Below the pieces are notes generated by a model. The model was not told the origin of the DNA. It ran no database searches and was given only the letters and a program-made list of their open reading frames with translations. DNA of 64,000 nt. It comes from an uncultured Elusimicrobiales bacterium (GTDB lineage Bacteria; Elusimicrobiota; Elusimicrobia; Elusimicrobiales; Elusimicrobiaceae). The position numbers were made by a program, and so were the translations under genes. Shown piece by piece: positions 33,796 to 41,948 of this stretch (position 1 is its first letter; each line of letters starts with the position of its first letter). The stretch is from the NCBI GenBank assembly GCA_944327085.1, contig CALVGG010000006.1:1-64000 (forward strand), in the 5' to 3' direction.

Positions 33796-33878
33796 TTTTT
33801 TGAGGTTACGACTATTTTCCGCCGCTTTGGGCGGCTGGCTATGTATCGGGCATAGCACGAAAAAAAGGAAGGTAGTCA

Positions 33879-34550
33879 ATGAGAAAAGAAGTAATAGGCA
33901 AACAAACGTTGTATTGCGGCAATTCGTTGGAAATAATGGACTTATTACCTAACAAATCTTACGGGCTGGTGCTAACCGATCCGCCCTATATGATAAACAC
34001 CAAGAGCGACGGCACAGGCAAAATTGACCCATGGGGCGATTATATGAACGCTGCGGTGTTCTATTCCAAGTGGATCGGCCAGGCCCGGGAAAAACTGACG
34101 GAAGACGGGGCTTTATTCTCTTTCCTAAACTGGCGCAGCGTGGCCACCTTTATGCGGGCGTCCTGCTCTTTGGATTGGCCCATGGAAAACCTGCTTGTTT
34201 GGAACAAAAAACATTTAGGCACCAATACCTACGGCTTTCGCCCGGTGTATGAAATGATTGCCCTGTTTAGAAACAAGGGCTTTAAAGTGGAAAACCGAGC
34301 CCTGGGGGATGTGATAACCTACCCCCGTTTGACCCGCAAGCCCAACCACCCGGCCGAAAAACCGCTGGATTTGTTGCTTTTTTTGCTGGAAACCGCCGGC
34401 AAAGATAATGTGCTGGATGTGTTTATGGGTTCTGGCACCACGTTGCTTGCGTGCCAGCGCCTGGGGATATCCGGCACCGGCATTGAGATAAACGAGAAAT
34501 ACTTTGATATTGCCTGCCAAAGGCTGCAGGAGGCCATTAGCAAGCAGTAA
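33879..34550 (+). CDS. Phage DNA methyltransferase (beta-class, DPPY type)
   Basis: 223 residues. Motif IV DPPYM (near 34) comes before motif I FMGSGTTLLACQRLGISGTGIEI, the order of beta-class N6-adenine or N4-cytosine methylases; KPLDLLLFLLE lies between. It would methylate phage DNA against host restriction or regulate packaging. Shine-Dalgarno GGAAGG. No partner restriction enzyme lies beside it. A terminator follows. Confidence 0.88.
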   Translation: MRKEVIGKQTLYCGNSLEIMDLLPNKSYGLVLTDPPYMINTKSDGTGKIDPWGDYMNAAVFYSKWIGQAREKLTEDGALFSFLNWRSVATFMRASCSLDWPMENLLVWNKKHLGTNTYGFRPVYEMIALFRNKGFKVENRALGDVITYPRLTRKPNHPAEKPLDLLLFLLETAGKDNVLDVFMGSGTTLLACQRLGISGTGIEINEKYFDIACQRLQEAISKQ

Positions 34551-34556
34551 ACAAAA

Positions 34557-34589
34557 AAAGCGTGTATATGAGGGGTATACACGCTTTTA
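34557..34589. terminator. Terminator of the early operon
   Basis: AAAAGCGTGTATA, loop, TATACACGCTTTT. It closes the early operon just before the AT-rich cargo. Confidence 0.88.
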
Positions 34590-34722
34590 CTTTGTTATCT
34601 TTATTGACAAAACTAACAATAAAATGTTATAATAAAAAATATTAATAACTATATCCTCTCTAAAAATACAATCCATTATCATAAAAGCTCATAAAAACTC
34701 TAAAAACTGCTATACTATTTCT

Positions 34723-35601
34723 ATGAGCAAAACTTCAGAAAAAGACCTCAGACAAAATAATATTGCTTCTCCGTCTATTCCTAATATTCCAGCCGATACA
34801 GATGTATATATCTATAGCGGCCCAATTCAATTTTCCAATGTAGATAAATTGAGAGATCTCATTTTAGATAAGGAAAAAAAGAACAAAAAATGTGCGCTTT
34901 TTTTAACAACTTTTGGGGGATCAGCGGATGACTCTTTTAGATTGGCTTCTTGCATAAAAAACAATTATTCGGAATTTATGTTGATTATTCCCGGGTTATG
35001 TAAAAGCGCTGGGACTCTTATTTCTATGGCTGCCAATGTCCTGTTTTTTGGACCTAAAGGAGAATTAGGGCCTTTGGATGTTCAAATGTCTCGTAGAAAA
35101 GGTGGAGATGAGAATGAGACTATTTCTGGATTAGATATCTTTTTGGCAATGGAAGTGATGTCAGATAAGATTGTGGATTCTTTTTTTAAGTTTCATTCGC
35201 AATTATCGAATAAAAGTCGTATTGCATTAAAAACTTCTATGGAAATTGCTTCTGAAATGGTTGCTAAAATGTATTCTCCAATTATGGACCAAATAAATCC
35301 CTTGGATATTGGAGAAATGCACCGAGCTATGAATATTGCTCAGGGATATGCCAAAGTTATGTCTTCTTCTAATTTTAAAAAAGACAAAATTGGCCAACTA
35401 ATAGGTGGATATCCTTGTCATAGTTTTGTTTTAGATAAAGTACAAGCCCAGGAATTTTTTAATAAGGTTCAGGATATGGAACCTTGGATGAAGCAAGTAC
35501 AGAAAGCTATTCCTATTGTAAACTTTCCTGACAGAAACGGCCTTATTTTAGATTTATCGGATATGTTAAAAAAACAGGGAGATAAAGATGACTCTAAATG
35601 A
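34723..35601 (+). CDS. ClpP-fold SDH-type serine protease (prophage cargo)
   Basis: 292 residues. Serine dehydrogenase proteinase-like ClpP/crotonase fold: LTTFGGSADD (oxyanion side), catalytic Ser95 in CKSAGTLIS, then FFGPKGELGPLDVQ. No signal peptide or membrane helix, so it is cytoplasmic. The gene is much AT-richer than its phage neighbours. A TATACT box lies 6 nt before the ATG with no Shine-Dalgarno, so it is probably leaderless with its own promoter. A 40-residue ORF overlaps its end. Its own promoter and terminator mark it as a moron; a defence role is inference. Confidence 0.82.
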   Translation: MSKTSEKDLRQNNIASPSIPNIPADTDVYIYSGPIQFSNVDKLRDLILDKEKKNKKCALFLTTFGGSADDSFRLASCIKNNYSEFMLIIPGLCKSAGTLISMAANVLFFGPKGELGPLDVQMSRRKGGDENETISGLDIFLAMEVMSDKIVDSFFKFHSQLSNKSRIALKTSMEIASEMVAKMYSPIMDQINPLDIGEMHRAMNIAQGYAKVMSSSNFKKDKIGQLIGGYPCHSFVLDKVQAQEFFNKVQDMEPWMKQVQKAIPIVNFPDRNGLILDLSDMLKKQGDKDDSK

Positions 35602-35710
35602 ACAAGTAAAAAATGCGTTGGACAAACAATCGTTTGAAGTGTTACGTTTAAGTAAAATTGTTCGGAAGAATAATTTTAATGCAAAGAATTCTTCTAATTT
35701 GTCCTTTTAA
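35588..35710 (+). CDS. 40-residue ORF coupled to the SDH-type protease
   Basis: Reads MTLNEQVKNALDKQSFEVLR and ends NAKNSSNLSF. Its ATG lies 14 nt inside the end of the protease gene, with AGGGAG 7 nt upstream, so the two are translationally coupled. It is soluble and helical at the N terminus. It could be an adaptor, inhibitor or substrate of the protease. Confidence 0.55.
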   Translation: MTLNEQVKNALDKQSFEVLRLSKIVRKNNFNAKNSSNLSF

Positions 35711-35753
35711 TTGTTTGATAAAAGACATCTTGTATCGATAAGTAGTTTTTATG

Positions 35754-35781
35754 AAAATCCCCGCTTCGGCGGGGATTTTTT
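35754..35781. terminator. UUCG-loop terminator between convergent cargo cassettes
   Basis: AATCCCCGC, loop TTCG, GCGGGGATT and a T run. A very stable hairpin after the protease pair. The next 130 bases, up to the caspase stop, hold only a short open frame without a ribosome-binding site. Confidence 0.9.
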
Positions 35782-35914
35782 GTTTGTTGTGCCCCCTACC
35801 AGCCAGGCTGGAGGAATTTTATTAGCTTTTCTTACCATACATCCAGGTGTAATTCCCAGAGGTCCTAGACAGAAATATAATAATTTTAACTATATGCCCG
35901 TTGAATAGACTTTT

Positions 35915-36649
35915 TTATTTTACAGCTACTGCAAAAGGCAAATATGGAGTTAGTATTCTTGGCTTAGATATTTGGGGGCATTGTTTTCCATTACTCTGGA
36001 TTAATACTTGTTGTTCAGCTTTGTTATGACAATGCACAATGCTCCAACAATCTATAGGGGATATAGAGTCCGCAACATTTAATAGATTATAAGAGTATAG
36101 GCCTCCACGTTGAGAGTCATCTTGGGCCGTTTGATCTATTCCACAGGCGTATACCCGAATAGTTTGAGGCTGGCACATATTAATTTGTTCATCATAATAT
36201 TTGCGACATTTTTCTCTATCCAAGAAAAACAAGCTGTTATCTTTCGCATTAACTATACGTGAAAAACGGAACGAAGGAACATATTTTTCCCGGCAGCAAT
36301 CTGCAATAAGAATTGCCTTCGATGGAAAATAATCTAACAAACTGTTTTCTGCTACACCAGCTGTGCTATTTAACATAAAAACATTTGTATCTAGCTTAGG
36401 GTTGTAGTAGCCGTGTCCACAAAAAACCATAATAAAAAAATCCAAATTGCCTTTTATGGAATCTAAATATTTTTTCAGGTCTTTAGGTGTAGGGGTTTGT
36501 AACACTGTTACATCGTCTGGAAAATAAGCCCCCCCTTTAGGAGAGCAAAAAAACTTATAATACCTTTGTTGATCTATTAAGACGCCACGGCAGTAATTTT
36601 CATCGTTGAGAGTGCCAGGATTAGTAATAATTAAGGCTTTTCTTTTCAT
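35915..36649 (-). CDS. Caspase-like (C14 family) protease, prophage cargo
   Basis: 244 residues, one compact p20-like domain. The His of the dyad is His79 in MVFCGHGYY; the Cys is in ILIADCCRE (Cys119, as in metacaspase DCCHSG). No CHAT-type fusion, repeats or signal peptide. The gene is AT-rich. AGGAGAC precedes the ATG, which overlaps the stop of the upstream membrane protein by 4 nt, so the two form one unit. Bacterial caspase-like proteases are often abortive-infection effectors, and that role here is inferred from family and position. Confidence 0.82.
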   Translation of the reverse strand: MKRKALIITNPGTLNDENYCRGVLIDQQRYYKFFCSPKGGAYFPDDVTVLQTPTPKDLKKYLDSIKGNLDFFIMVFCGHGYYNPKLDTNVFMLNSTAGVAENSLLDYFPSKAILIADCCREKYVPSFRFSRIVNAKDNSLFFLDREKCRKYYDEQINMCQPQTIRVYACGIDQTAQDDSQRGGLYSYNLLNVADSISPIDCWSIVHCHNKAEQQVLIQSNGKQCPQISKPRILTPYLPFAVAVK

Positions 36650-37431
36650 AAATTGTCTCCTAAAGTTTTATAATTAAATGGCAACTTTGTTAATAGCGAT
36701 GGAGCCAAGCGTTCACTAGCCCCAGCAATAAAACCACAAAGTAATAATATATGGTAGTCTGTGTTGTCGTGGTTTATTAGAAATAATAGCACTTTGCTTT
36801 TAATACATAAGATGATAAATAGTGAAGATAAAATCCCAGCAATAATGCGACAACCTCCTTCTAAATAATGTAACTTTTTACTGGCATTATAGTTGGGGAA
36901 ACTATAACCCATCCGTAAAATAACCGAAAATAAAGCGCCTAAACCTCCCAGCAATAGTGCTAATATAGAGTAAAAACTGTCTGTTGATAGGGAGGAATGT
37001 TTCGCAAAAATTAACAATATAATACAAACGACAACGAAACCAGCTATAAGACTGCCTTTAAGAAATAAATATCGAGAAGTTTCAATTTGTCTGTCATGTA
37101 TATATTCTTCTGCTAAATTTAACATTTTTTCTGCTTGCTCATAATTTTTATTTAGGGCCAAAGCTAAAGCTTCTCCTAATTGTTTTTTAAATTCAATAAT
37201 TATTTCTTTTGACAAATTGGGCCTAAAGAAATGCTCCAAACCAGATAAACGGGTTGTAATTTTATCTAAGGATTTTCGTTCCTCATTAGACATCTTTTTA
37301 TCATAACTATCACTAGTTTTCCAATCTAAGTCATTTTCAGGATCTAAAAAAACAACAAACTGCTTAGGACAGGATAAAATTAAAAAACCAATATTTACAT
37401 CGGGCCAATCTTTTTGATAGTCTTGTTTCAT
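36646..37431 (-). CDS. Four-helix membrane protein partner of the caspase-like protease
   Basis: 261 residues. A cytoplasmic helical N-terminal domain (about 1-120, with a TPR-like NKNYEQAEKMLNLAEEYI), then four hydrophobic segments (about 120-145, 150-172, 193-222, 228-248). Between helices 2 and 3 comes GALFSVILRM, and the last segment contains GFIAGASERLAPSLL, a motif I have seen in uncharacterised membrane proteins beside effectors. It starts the two-gene caspase operon. It could be the sensor or a pore-forming substrate; sequence alone does not decide. Confidence 0.7.
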   Translation of the reverse strand: MKQDYQKDWPDVNIGFLILSCPKQFVVFLDPENDLDWKTSDSYDKKMSNEERKSLDKITTRLSGLEHFFRPNLSKEIIIEFKKQLGEALALALNKNYEQAEKMLNLAEEYIHDRQIETSRYLFLKGSLIAGFVVVCIILLIFAKHSSLSTDSFYSILALLLGGLGALFSVILRMGYSFPNYNASKKLHYLEGGCRIIAGILSSLFIILCIKSKVLLFLINHDNTDYHILLLCGFIAGASERLAPSLLTKLPFNYKTLGDNL

Positions 37432-37525
37432 TTTATTTGCACTCTATTTAATTAAAGATAGAAATATATGTAATTATAATAGATTATATCTTAATTCACA
37501 AACAGAAAGGTTAACATCCCCCGAC

Positions 37526-37554
37526 TTGAAAAACTCAGCATAATTGTCTATACT
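37526..37554 (+). promoter_or_regulatory. Late promoter
   Basis: TTGAAA (37526-37531), exactly 17 bp, TATACT (37549-37554). It reads into the packaging genes; a strong terminator begins about 10 nt after the expected start site. Confidence 0.78.
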
Positions 37555-37570
37555 ACCTGTATCTGCGAAG

Positions 37571-37612
37571 ACTGTCTAAGGCGCTTTTTGCGCCGGGGCA
37601 GTCTTTTTTTTG
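37571..37612 (+). terminator. Leader terminator of the late operon
   Basis: AAGACTG pairs with CAGTCTT around an inner GGCGC/GCGCC hairpin, followed by eight T. It stands between the late promoter and terminase, so late genes need read-through or antitermination. Confidence 0.88.
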
Positions 37613-37644
37613 TCCCACCGAGTTGCCCGCCACGATAGAACAAT

Positions 37645-39213
37645 GTGGCAACAAAACTTAACAAACAACAAGAAGATTTTGCAAAAGCCGTCTTGACCGA
37701 AAAGACGGCCGTTGCCGCATGGAAAAAAAGCCACCCGGGCAGTAAGGCCAGTGCCAAAACGGCCAAAGAAAAGGCCAGCCGCCTTTTAAAAAACCCGGCA
37801 GTGGCCAGCCGGATAGCAGCGCTTAGGCAACAGGCTGCCGGCCCGGCTATTATGACGCTGGCAGACATTTTGAATTTTTGGTCTTTGACAACGCAAAACG
37901 GCAGTGAGGATATATTTGCCCGCTTATCGGCCAGTAAAGCACTGGCCCAGCATTACTACAAGCTGGAAGCCAAACAAAACGCGCCCCAGCCGGTGCAGGA
38001 GCCCCCGCAAAACGCGGCAGATTTTGCCCAATTTTGCGAGCGCCACGCTTATCCCCGGCCCTACCCAAAACAGGTAGAAATGGCCGAATTTGTGCAAGGA
38101 AGCGGCCCTCGGCTGGTATTAGGCTCGCGCGGTTACGGCAAGACGGATTACGCGGTTATCTGTGCCCCCGCCTGGCAAATACTGCACAATCCGCAGGACA
38201 CGTATCTTATCCTTACCAAAGAAAAAGCGCGCGGCACGGAAATCATAAGCGAAATTGCCCGCATTTTGACCGAGGAAGGCGTTAGCCTTGCCAAAAGCAG
38301 TTCCCTGCGCCTGGTGCTGGCGGGGCACACCGGCAAAGACCCCAACGTGGCGGTACTTCCGCTACGCAGTAAGTCTTTCCGCGGCCGCCACCCCAAGCAT
38401 ATTATTTGCGACGACCTTATCACCCCCGACGACGTGAGCAAGGCCGAGCGCGACAAGGTGGAAGCCGTGCGGGCCGAACTTATGAAGCTGACCGAAAACG
38501 TTTGCTTTATCGGCCAGCCGGCCCACGCCAAAGACGTATACGCCAAACTGCGCAAACTGCCCGGCGTAAAAAAGCTGGAAGTACCTTACGGCTCTATCCC
38601 GCAGCTGGACGTTAATTTAGACGCCCAACGCGCCGCCGGCATTAGCGAGGAAAGCATACAGGCAAGCTACTTCCTGCAAATTGGCGAGGCCGAGCGCATG
38701 CCCTTTTCGGGTGTGGAATATGTGGACTTCTTCCCCAGTGGCACCAGTACAGGGTTTATAGACCCCAGCCACGAAGGGGTAGACTACACCGCCATGGCGA
38801 TAGGCGCCATGAATTTTGACCGCTTTATCGTGGCGGGTTTTGCCTGGCCCAAAGCGTGGGACGATTGTCTGGAAGACATCCTAAGCGTAATAAAAGCGTA
38901 CCGTGTAGCCTGTTTTGCGTTTGAAACCAACGGCCTGGGTAAACATCCCGTTATTTTGCTTCGCCGCATGGGGGCCCGGGTGGACGAGTGGAAAAGCACC
39001 GAAAACAAACACGGCCGCATTTTAAACGCGGCTACCGGCAAGCAGTTTATAAAGCTGGCCCAATATTTGCCGCCCGAGCTTCAAACCCCGGCGTTTAGGC
39101 AGGCGCAGCAGACGTTTAACAATATGGTTTTGGACTATGAATACAAGGCCGAGCACGACGACGCGCCCGACGCGCTGGCCAACTTAATGAAATATGTAGG
39201 ACTGGTAAAATAA
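37645..39213 (+). CDS. Terminase, fused small- and large-subunit-like regions
   Basis: 522 residues. Residues 1-90 resemble a terminase small subunit (KQQEDFAKAVLTEKTAVAAW, SRLLKNPAVASRIAAL). The rest is a TerL ATPase-nuclease: Walker A LGSRGYGKTD (159-168), Walker B HIICDDL (about 252), and acidic nuclease residues in FIDPS and DDAPDAL. It packages DNA into proheads. The start is GTG without a clear Shine-Dalgarno. No separate small-subunit gene is seen in the prophage. It is the first late gene; its stop overlaps the portal start. Confidence 0.85.
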   Translation: MATKLNKQQEDFAKAVLTEKTAVAAWKKSHPGSKASAKTAKEKASRLLKNPAVASRIAALRQQAAGPAIMTLADILNFWSLTTQNGSEDIFARLSASKALAQHYYKLEAKQNAPQPVQEPPQNAADFAQFCERHAYPRPYPKQVEMAEFVQGSGPRLVLGSRGYGKTDYAVICAPAWQILHNPQDTYLILTKEKARGTEIISEIARILTEEGVSLAKSSSLRLVLAGHTGKDPNVAVLPLRSKSFRGRHPKHIICDDLITPDDVSKAERDKVEAVRAELMKLTENVCFIGQPAHAKDVYAKLRKLPGVKKLEVPYGSIPQLDVNLDAQRAAGISEESIQASYFLQIGEAERMPFSGVEYVDFFPSGTSTGFIDPSHEGVDYTAMAIGAMNFDRFIVAGFAWPKAWDDCLEDILSVIKAYRVACFAFETNGLGKHPVILLRRMGARVDEWKSTENKHGRILNAATGKQFIKLAQYLPPELQTPAFRQAQQTFNNMVLDYEYKAEHDDAPDALANLMKYVGLVK

Positions 39214-40178
39214 TGGAACTTAACTTTTCAAAATTCTTTGGCACAAACACCCAACAGCAAACCGATTTCCAGCTGGACATTCGCTTCCCCTGGGACTTGG
39301 CCCAAAAAGACTTTACCGAATGGTTCTGCAAAAACCTGTACCGTAAAGTGCTGTTGGACTGTTATGCCCGCGCAGCCGATTTTCCCCAAAAGAAAGAATC
39401 CGTCCTGTGGGACAGTGTGGTAAACACCCAGTCGGCCCGGGGGCTTGTTTCCATTTTGGCGGAAGGCATGACGGATACCGAGCATGAAGTCTATTTGCTG
39501 TACGTAAACAATACCGTACGCCCCGCCCTAAACGAAGAAGAACGCCAAGCCATTTTAAATGACCTTACCGGCGATCACGGCATTATCCTTAGTTTTAAAG
39601 ATTTTTATCAAACCAAAATTTTAAAACAGCTGGCCGCCCTGTTATTTTGCGCCCTCAAAAACGCCAATACGGGGCTGCACCTTTCCCAGTCTGTCCTATT
39701 AAAAATATCCGGCCTGCGGGAAAACATTTCCGTCCTTAACTCCCAAGGGCCCACTGCCCAGGCCAAAGCGCTGGTGCAAGCCCTCACCCAAGACGGCAAA
39801 GGCGCCATGTTAGACAGCGGGGACCTGATAGAAACCCCGCCCTTTGACCCGGAACCCATGGAAAAAACACTGGACGTTATTTTTGGGCTTATTTCTCTTT
39901 CCACGGGGTTGCCGCGCAGTTATGTGGACGGGTTGGTAAATTCCGGCCTGTCCGACACGGGCGAGGCGGACAGCCTGGCCGTGGAGCGCGCCCTGTCTTT
40001 TTATTTTAATTCCATTTTTAAACCGGTGTGTGACAAATTGCTTAAATGCAACCTGGTTTACAAACGTTCCAGCTGGCGTAAATTTGCCGAAGTTGCAAAC
40101 CTGCTCCCGGTGCTGGAAGCCACCGATATGGTACCCACGGAGTACAAAGAAAAACTGATTAAAGAATTGTTTGGCTAA
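39213..40178 (+). CDS. Portal protein (short, Mu gp29/DUF935-like)
   Basis: 321 residues. Late region position right after terminase, and a C-terminal GLPRSYVDGLVNSGLSDTGE followed by FNSIFKPVCDKLL as in portal proteins. Shorter than usual (about 450-500), so the N-terminal wing seems reduced. ATG overlaps the terminase stop (TAATG), and its own stop overlaps the next start in the same way. Confidence 0.7.
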   Translation: MELNFSKFFGTNTQQQTDFQLDIRFPWDLAQKDFTEWFCKNLYRKVLLDCYARAADFPQKKESVLWDSVVNTQSARGLVSILAEGMTDTEHEVYLLYVNNTVRPALNEEERQAILNDLTGDHGIILSFKDFYQTKILKQLAALLFCALKNANTGLHLSQSVLLKISGLRENISVLNSQGPTAQAKALVQALTQDGKGAMLDSGDLIETPPFDPEPMEKTLDVIFGLISLSTGLPRSYVDGLVNSGLSDTGEADSLAVERALSFYFNSIFKPVCDKLLKCNLVYKRSSWRKFAEVANLLPVLEATDMVPTEYKEKLIKELFG

Positions 40179-41122
40179 TGGGCCAACGCTTTGACCCGCA
40201 AACGTGGCTAAAGCGGGTTTTCCCGAAGGGAATTGAAAAATCCGGCTTATTGAACGACAAGCTGGAAATTAAAAAAACGTATTTAAAAGCCCTGGTGCGG
40301 GCCACGGCCGTAAGCCAAAGGCAGCTGACGCAGGAAATCTACAAAACGGTAGAGTTCTATTTGGAAAAAGAAGAACGTCTTAAAGCGCAGGGCGTGAAAG
40401 CATTTAAACAAGAGGCCTTAAACGGCCAGGCCCTGCTGACGGAGCGTATAAAAAACTTCCTCGTTTACAGCGAGGTGCAGGAGCAGAAAAAGGCCCATAA
40501 AGGCCGCAAATACCGCTGGCTCCCTTCCAGCGCCAAAGAGCCCGACCCGCAACACCAGCTTTTATACGGCAAAGTGTTTGACGAAGGGGAAGGCGACAAA
40601 GAAGGCTATATGCCCGGCGAGCGCTGGGGCTGCCAATGCGGCATAGAGTGGCTGGACGAAGCAGAAGATTTGATTTTGCTTCACACGCCAACAAACACCA
40701 TTGACCGTATTCGCCGAATGTTTAATATGGCGGTGGCAGGGCAAGGTTTGGAAGACCGTTCAACCGATTTTGTTTTTGGAAAAATAAAAGGAAAACGGTG
40801 GTATAGAATTAAACGCCAAACGGGATTGGATTTGAAAGGGTTTTCCGAACAGTTACGGGTGGAAGGGATGAGGCACTCCTATTTGCACCATGGTTTTGCA
40901 ACGATTGAAGCGGCGCGAAATCAAAAATCGGTTACTGCGAAGGAATTTGCTTTGATACCGACCATTACGAAGTATTTTGATCGTGTGATTTTAGAAAAGA
41001 AAAAAGCGGGCGAAAGACTGTTGTTCACGAAGAAAATAAACAAGAAAACATACAGCTATGTAACCAATATATCCCGCAAAAAGAAAATGCTTATAAATAA
41101 AACATTTTTTATTAAGCAATAA
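40178..41122 (+). CDS. Mu gpF-like minor head protein with a toxin-like C-terminal domain
   Basis: 314 residues. The N-terminal 190 carry the head-morphogenesis signature (KYRWLPSSAKEPDPQHQLLY, GYMPGERWGCQCGIEWL). Residues about 205-314 match the general pattern of the PBECR nuclease domains (Barnase/EndoU/colicin/RelE-like) found fused to phage head proteins: MRHSYLHHGFA, KEFALIPTITKYFDRVI, KINKKTYSYVT. The DNA of this part is clearly AT-richer than the N-terminal part. It may be injected with phage DNA. Family call is from recollection. Confidence 0.72.
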   Translation: MGQRFDPQTWLKRVFPKGIEKSGLLNDKLEIKKTYLKALVRATAVSQRQLTQEIYKTVEFYLEKEERLKAQGVKAFKQEALNGQALLTERIKNFLVYSEVQEQKKAHKGRKYRWLPSSAKEPDPQHQLLYGKVFDEGEGDKEGYMPGERWGCQCGIEWLDEAEDLILLHTPTNTIDRIRRMFNMAVAGQGLEDRSTDFVFGKIKGKRWYRIKRQTGLDLKGFSEQLRVEGMRHSYLHHGFATIEAARNQKSVTAKEFALIPTITKYFDRVILEKKKAGERLLFTKKINKKTYSYVTNISRKKKMLINKTFFIKQ

Positions 41123-41126
41123 AAAA

Positions 41127-41208
41127 ATCAGACCCACAGGAGCGTTCGGCACTTTGGCCCTCCCGGTGTCGTTACGGACGGAGGCCTCCGCCGCAACTTA
41201 GGTCTGAT
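41127..41208 (+). ncRNA. Putative structured element after the head-toxin gene
   Basis: Closed by perfect ATCAGACC (41127-41134)/GGTCTGAT (41201-41208). Inside, CGGCAC/GTGTCG and a GG-A-CGGA/TCCG-CC hairpin form a three-way junction, and both inner loops contain GGCC, which could kiss. GC-rich in an AT-rich gap, with no ORF. No known family recognised. It could be an RNA or a DNA site. Confidence 0.5.
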
Positions 41209-41252
41209 ATAAACAGTATAGCGAAAAAAGACATATTTTTCAAGGAAACGAT

Positions 41253-41945
41253 ATGAAAAAATTACTTAAACTAATGCTTCAAAATTACCCCTTGCGCGAC
41301 AAAGTAGACGCCGCAGGGGCAGACGGCGGCGGCGCGGATAAAACCGCGGATTTAGCCGCCCAGGTGGCCGCGCTTCAGGCCCAGGTGCAAGCCCTGCAAA
41401 AAGCCAGCCAGCCGGGCCAACCGCCCAAACAAAAGCCAGCCCCCTCCAAAGACATTGTGGACGACGTGGCCAAAAAAATAGAAGCGGAAAAACTGGCCGA
41501 GCAAAAAAGCAAAGAGTTGGAAGCCGCCATACGCTTCAACCTTTCCGCCCAGCAGTTTGTGGAAGCCAAAAAGGCCTTCCTGTCCGAACGGGCCCCGCGC
41601 ATTGTGGAAGAAATTGCCGCCAAACAATTTTCCACCGAGCTGGCCCGCGCCAGAAGCCTGCAAAAAAACCTGCTGTGCGATTATCTTTCCGAACAGGCCA
41701 ACCTGGACGCTTTGCCCGAAAGCCTAAAAACCCGGGCCATGGAATTTAAAAAATTGGCGGACGACGAAAAAGAAACCCGCGCCGCCGATTATTGGGACGT
41801 GCTCACCTTGGGCGTGGACCGCAAAGAAGTTATTAAACAAGCAGAAGAAGCCCAGCGGGCCAACAACGGCTACGCACCGCGCGGAACCTTCGTTGCGGAT
41901 TATGAAAGCCGCGTGTTTGCGCTGGGGCAAAAAAAGGAGAAATAA
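41253..41945 (+). CDS. Capsid scaffolding protein
   Basis: 230 residues, no catalytic motif. Long helical, charged stretches with a coiled coil at about 30-55 (LAAQVAALQAQVQALQKA), a Pro/Gln/Lys linker, and another helical region. Position just before the decoration and major capsid genes fits an internal scaffold. AAGGAAACG before the ATG. No protease residues visible, so maturation would need another enzyme. Confidence 0.65.
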   Translation: MKKLLKLMLQNYPLRDKVDAAGADGGGADKTADLAAQVAALQAQVQALQKASQPGQPPKQKPAPSKDIVDDVAKKIEAEKLAEQKSKELEAAIRFNLSAQQFVEAKKAFLSERAPRIVEEIAAKQFSTELARARSLQKNLLCDYLSEQANLDALPESLKTRAMEFKKLADDEKETRAADYWDVLTLGVDRKEVIKQAEEAQRANNGYAPRGTFVADYESRVFALGQKKEK

Positions 41946-41948
41946 ACC

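Noticed and set aside
35711-35908. 65-codon open frame after the SDH-type protease
   Set aside because: It crosses a strong terminator hairpin, has no ribosome-binding site and resembles no protein.
41127-41208. tRNA or known ribozyme
   Set aside because: No anticodon arm, no T loop, and none of the hammerhead, twister or HDV core sequences could be found.
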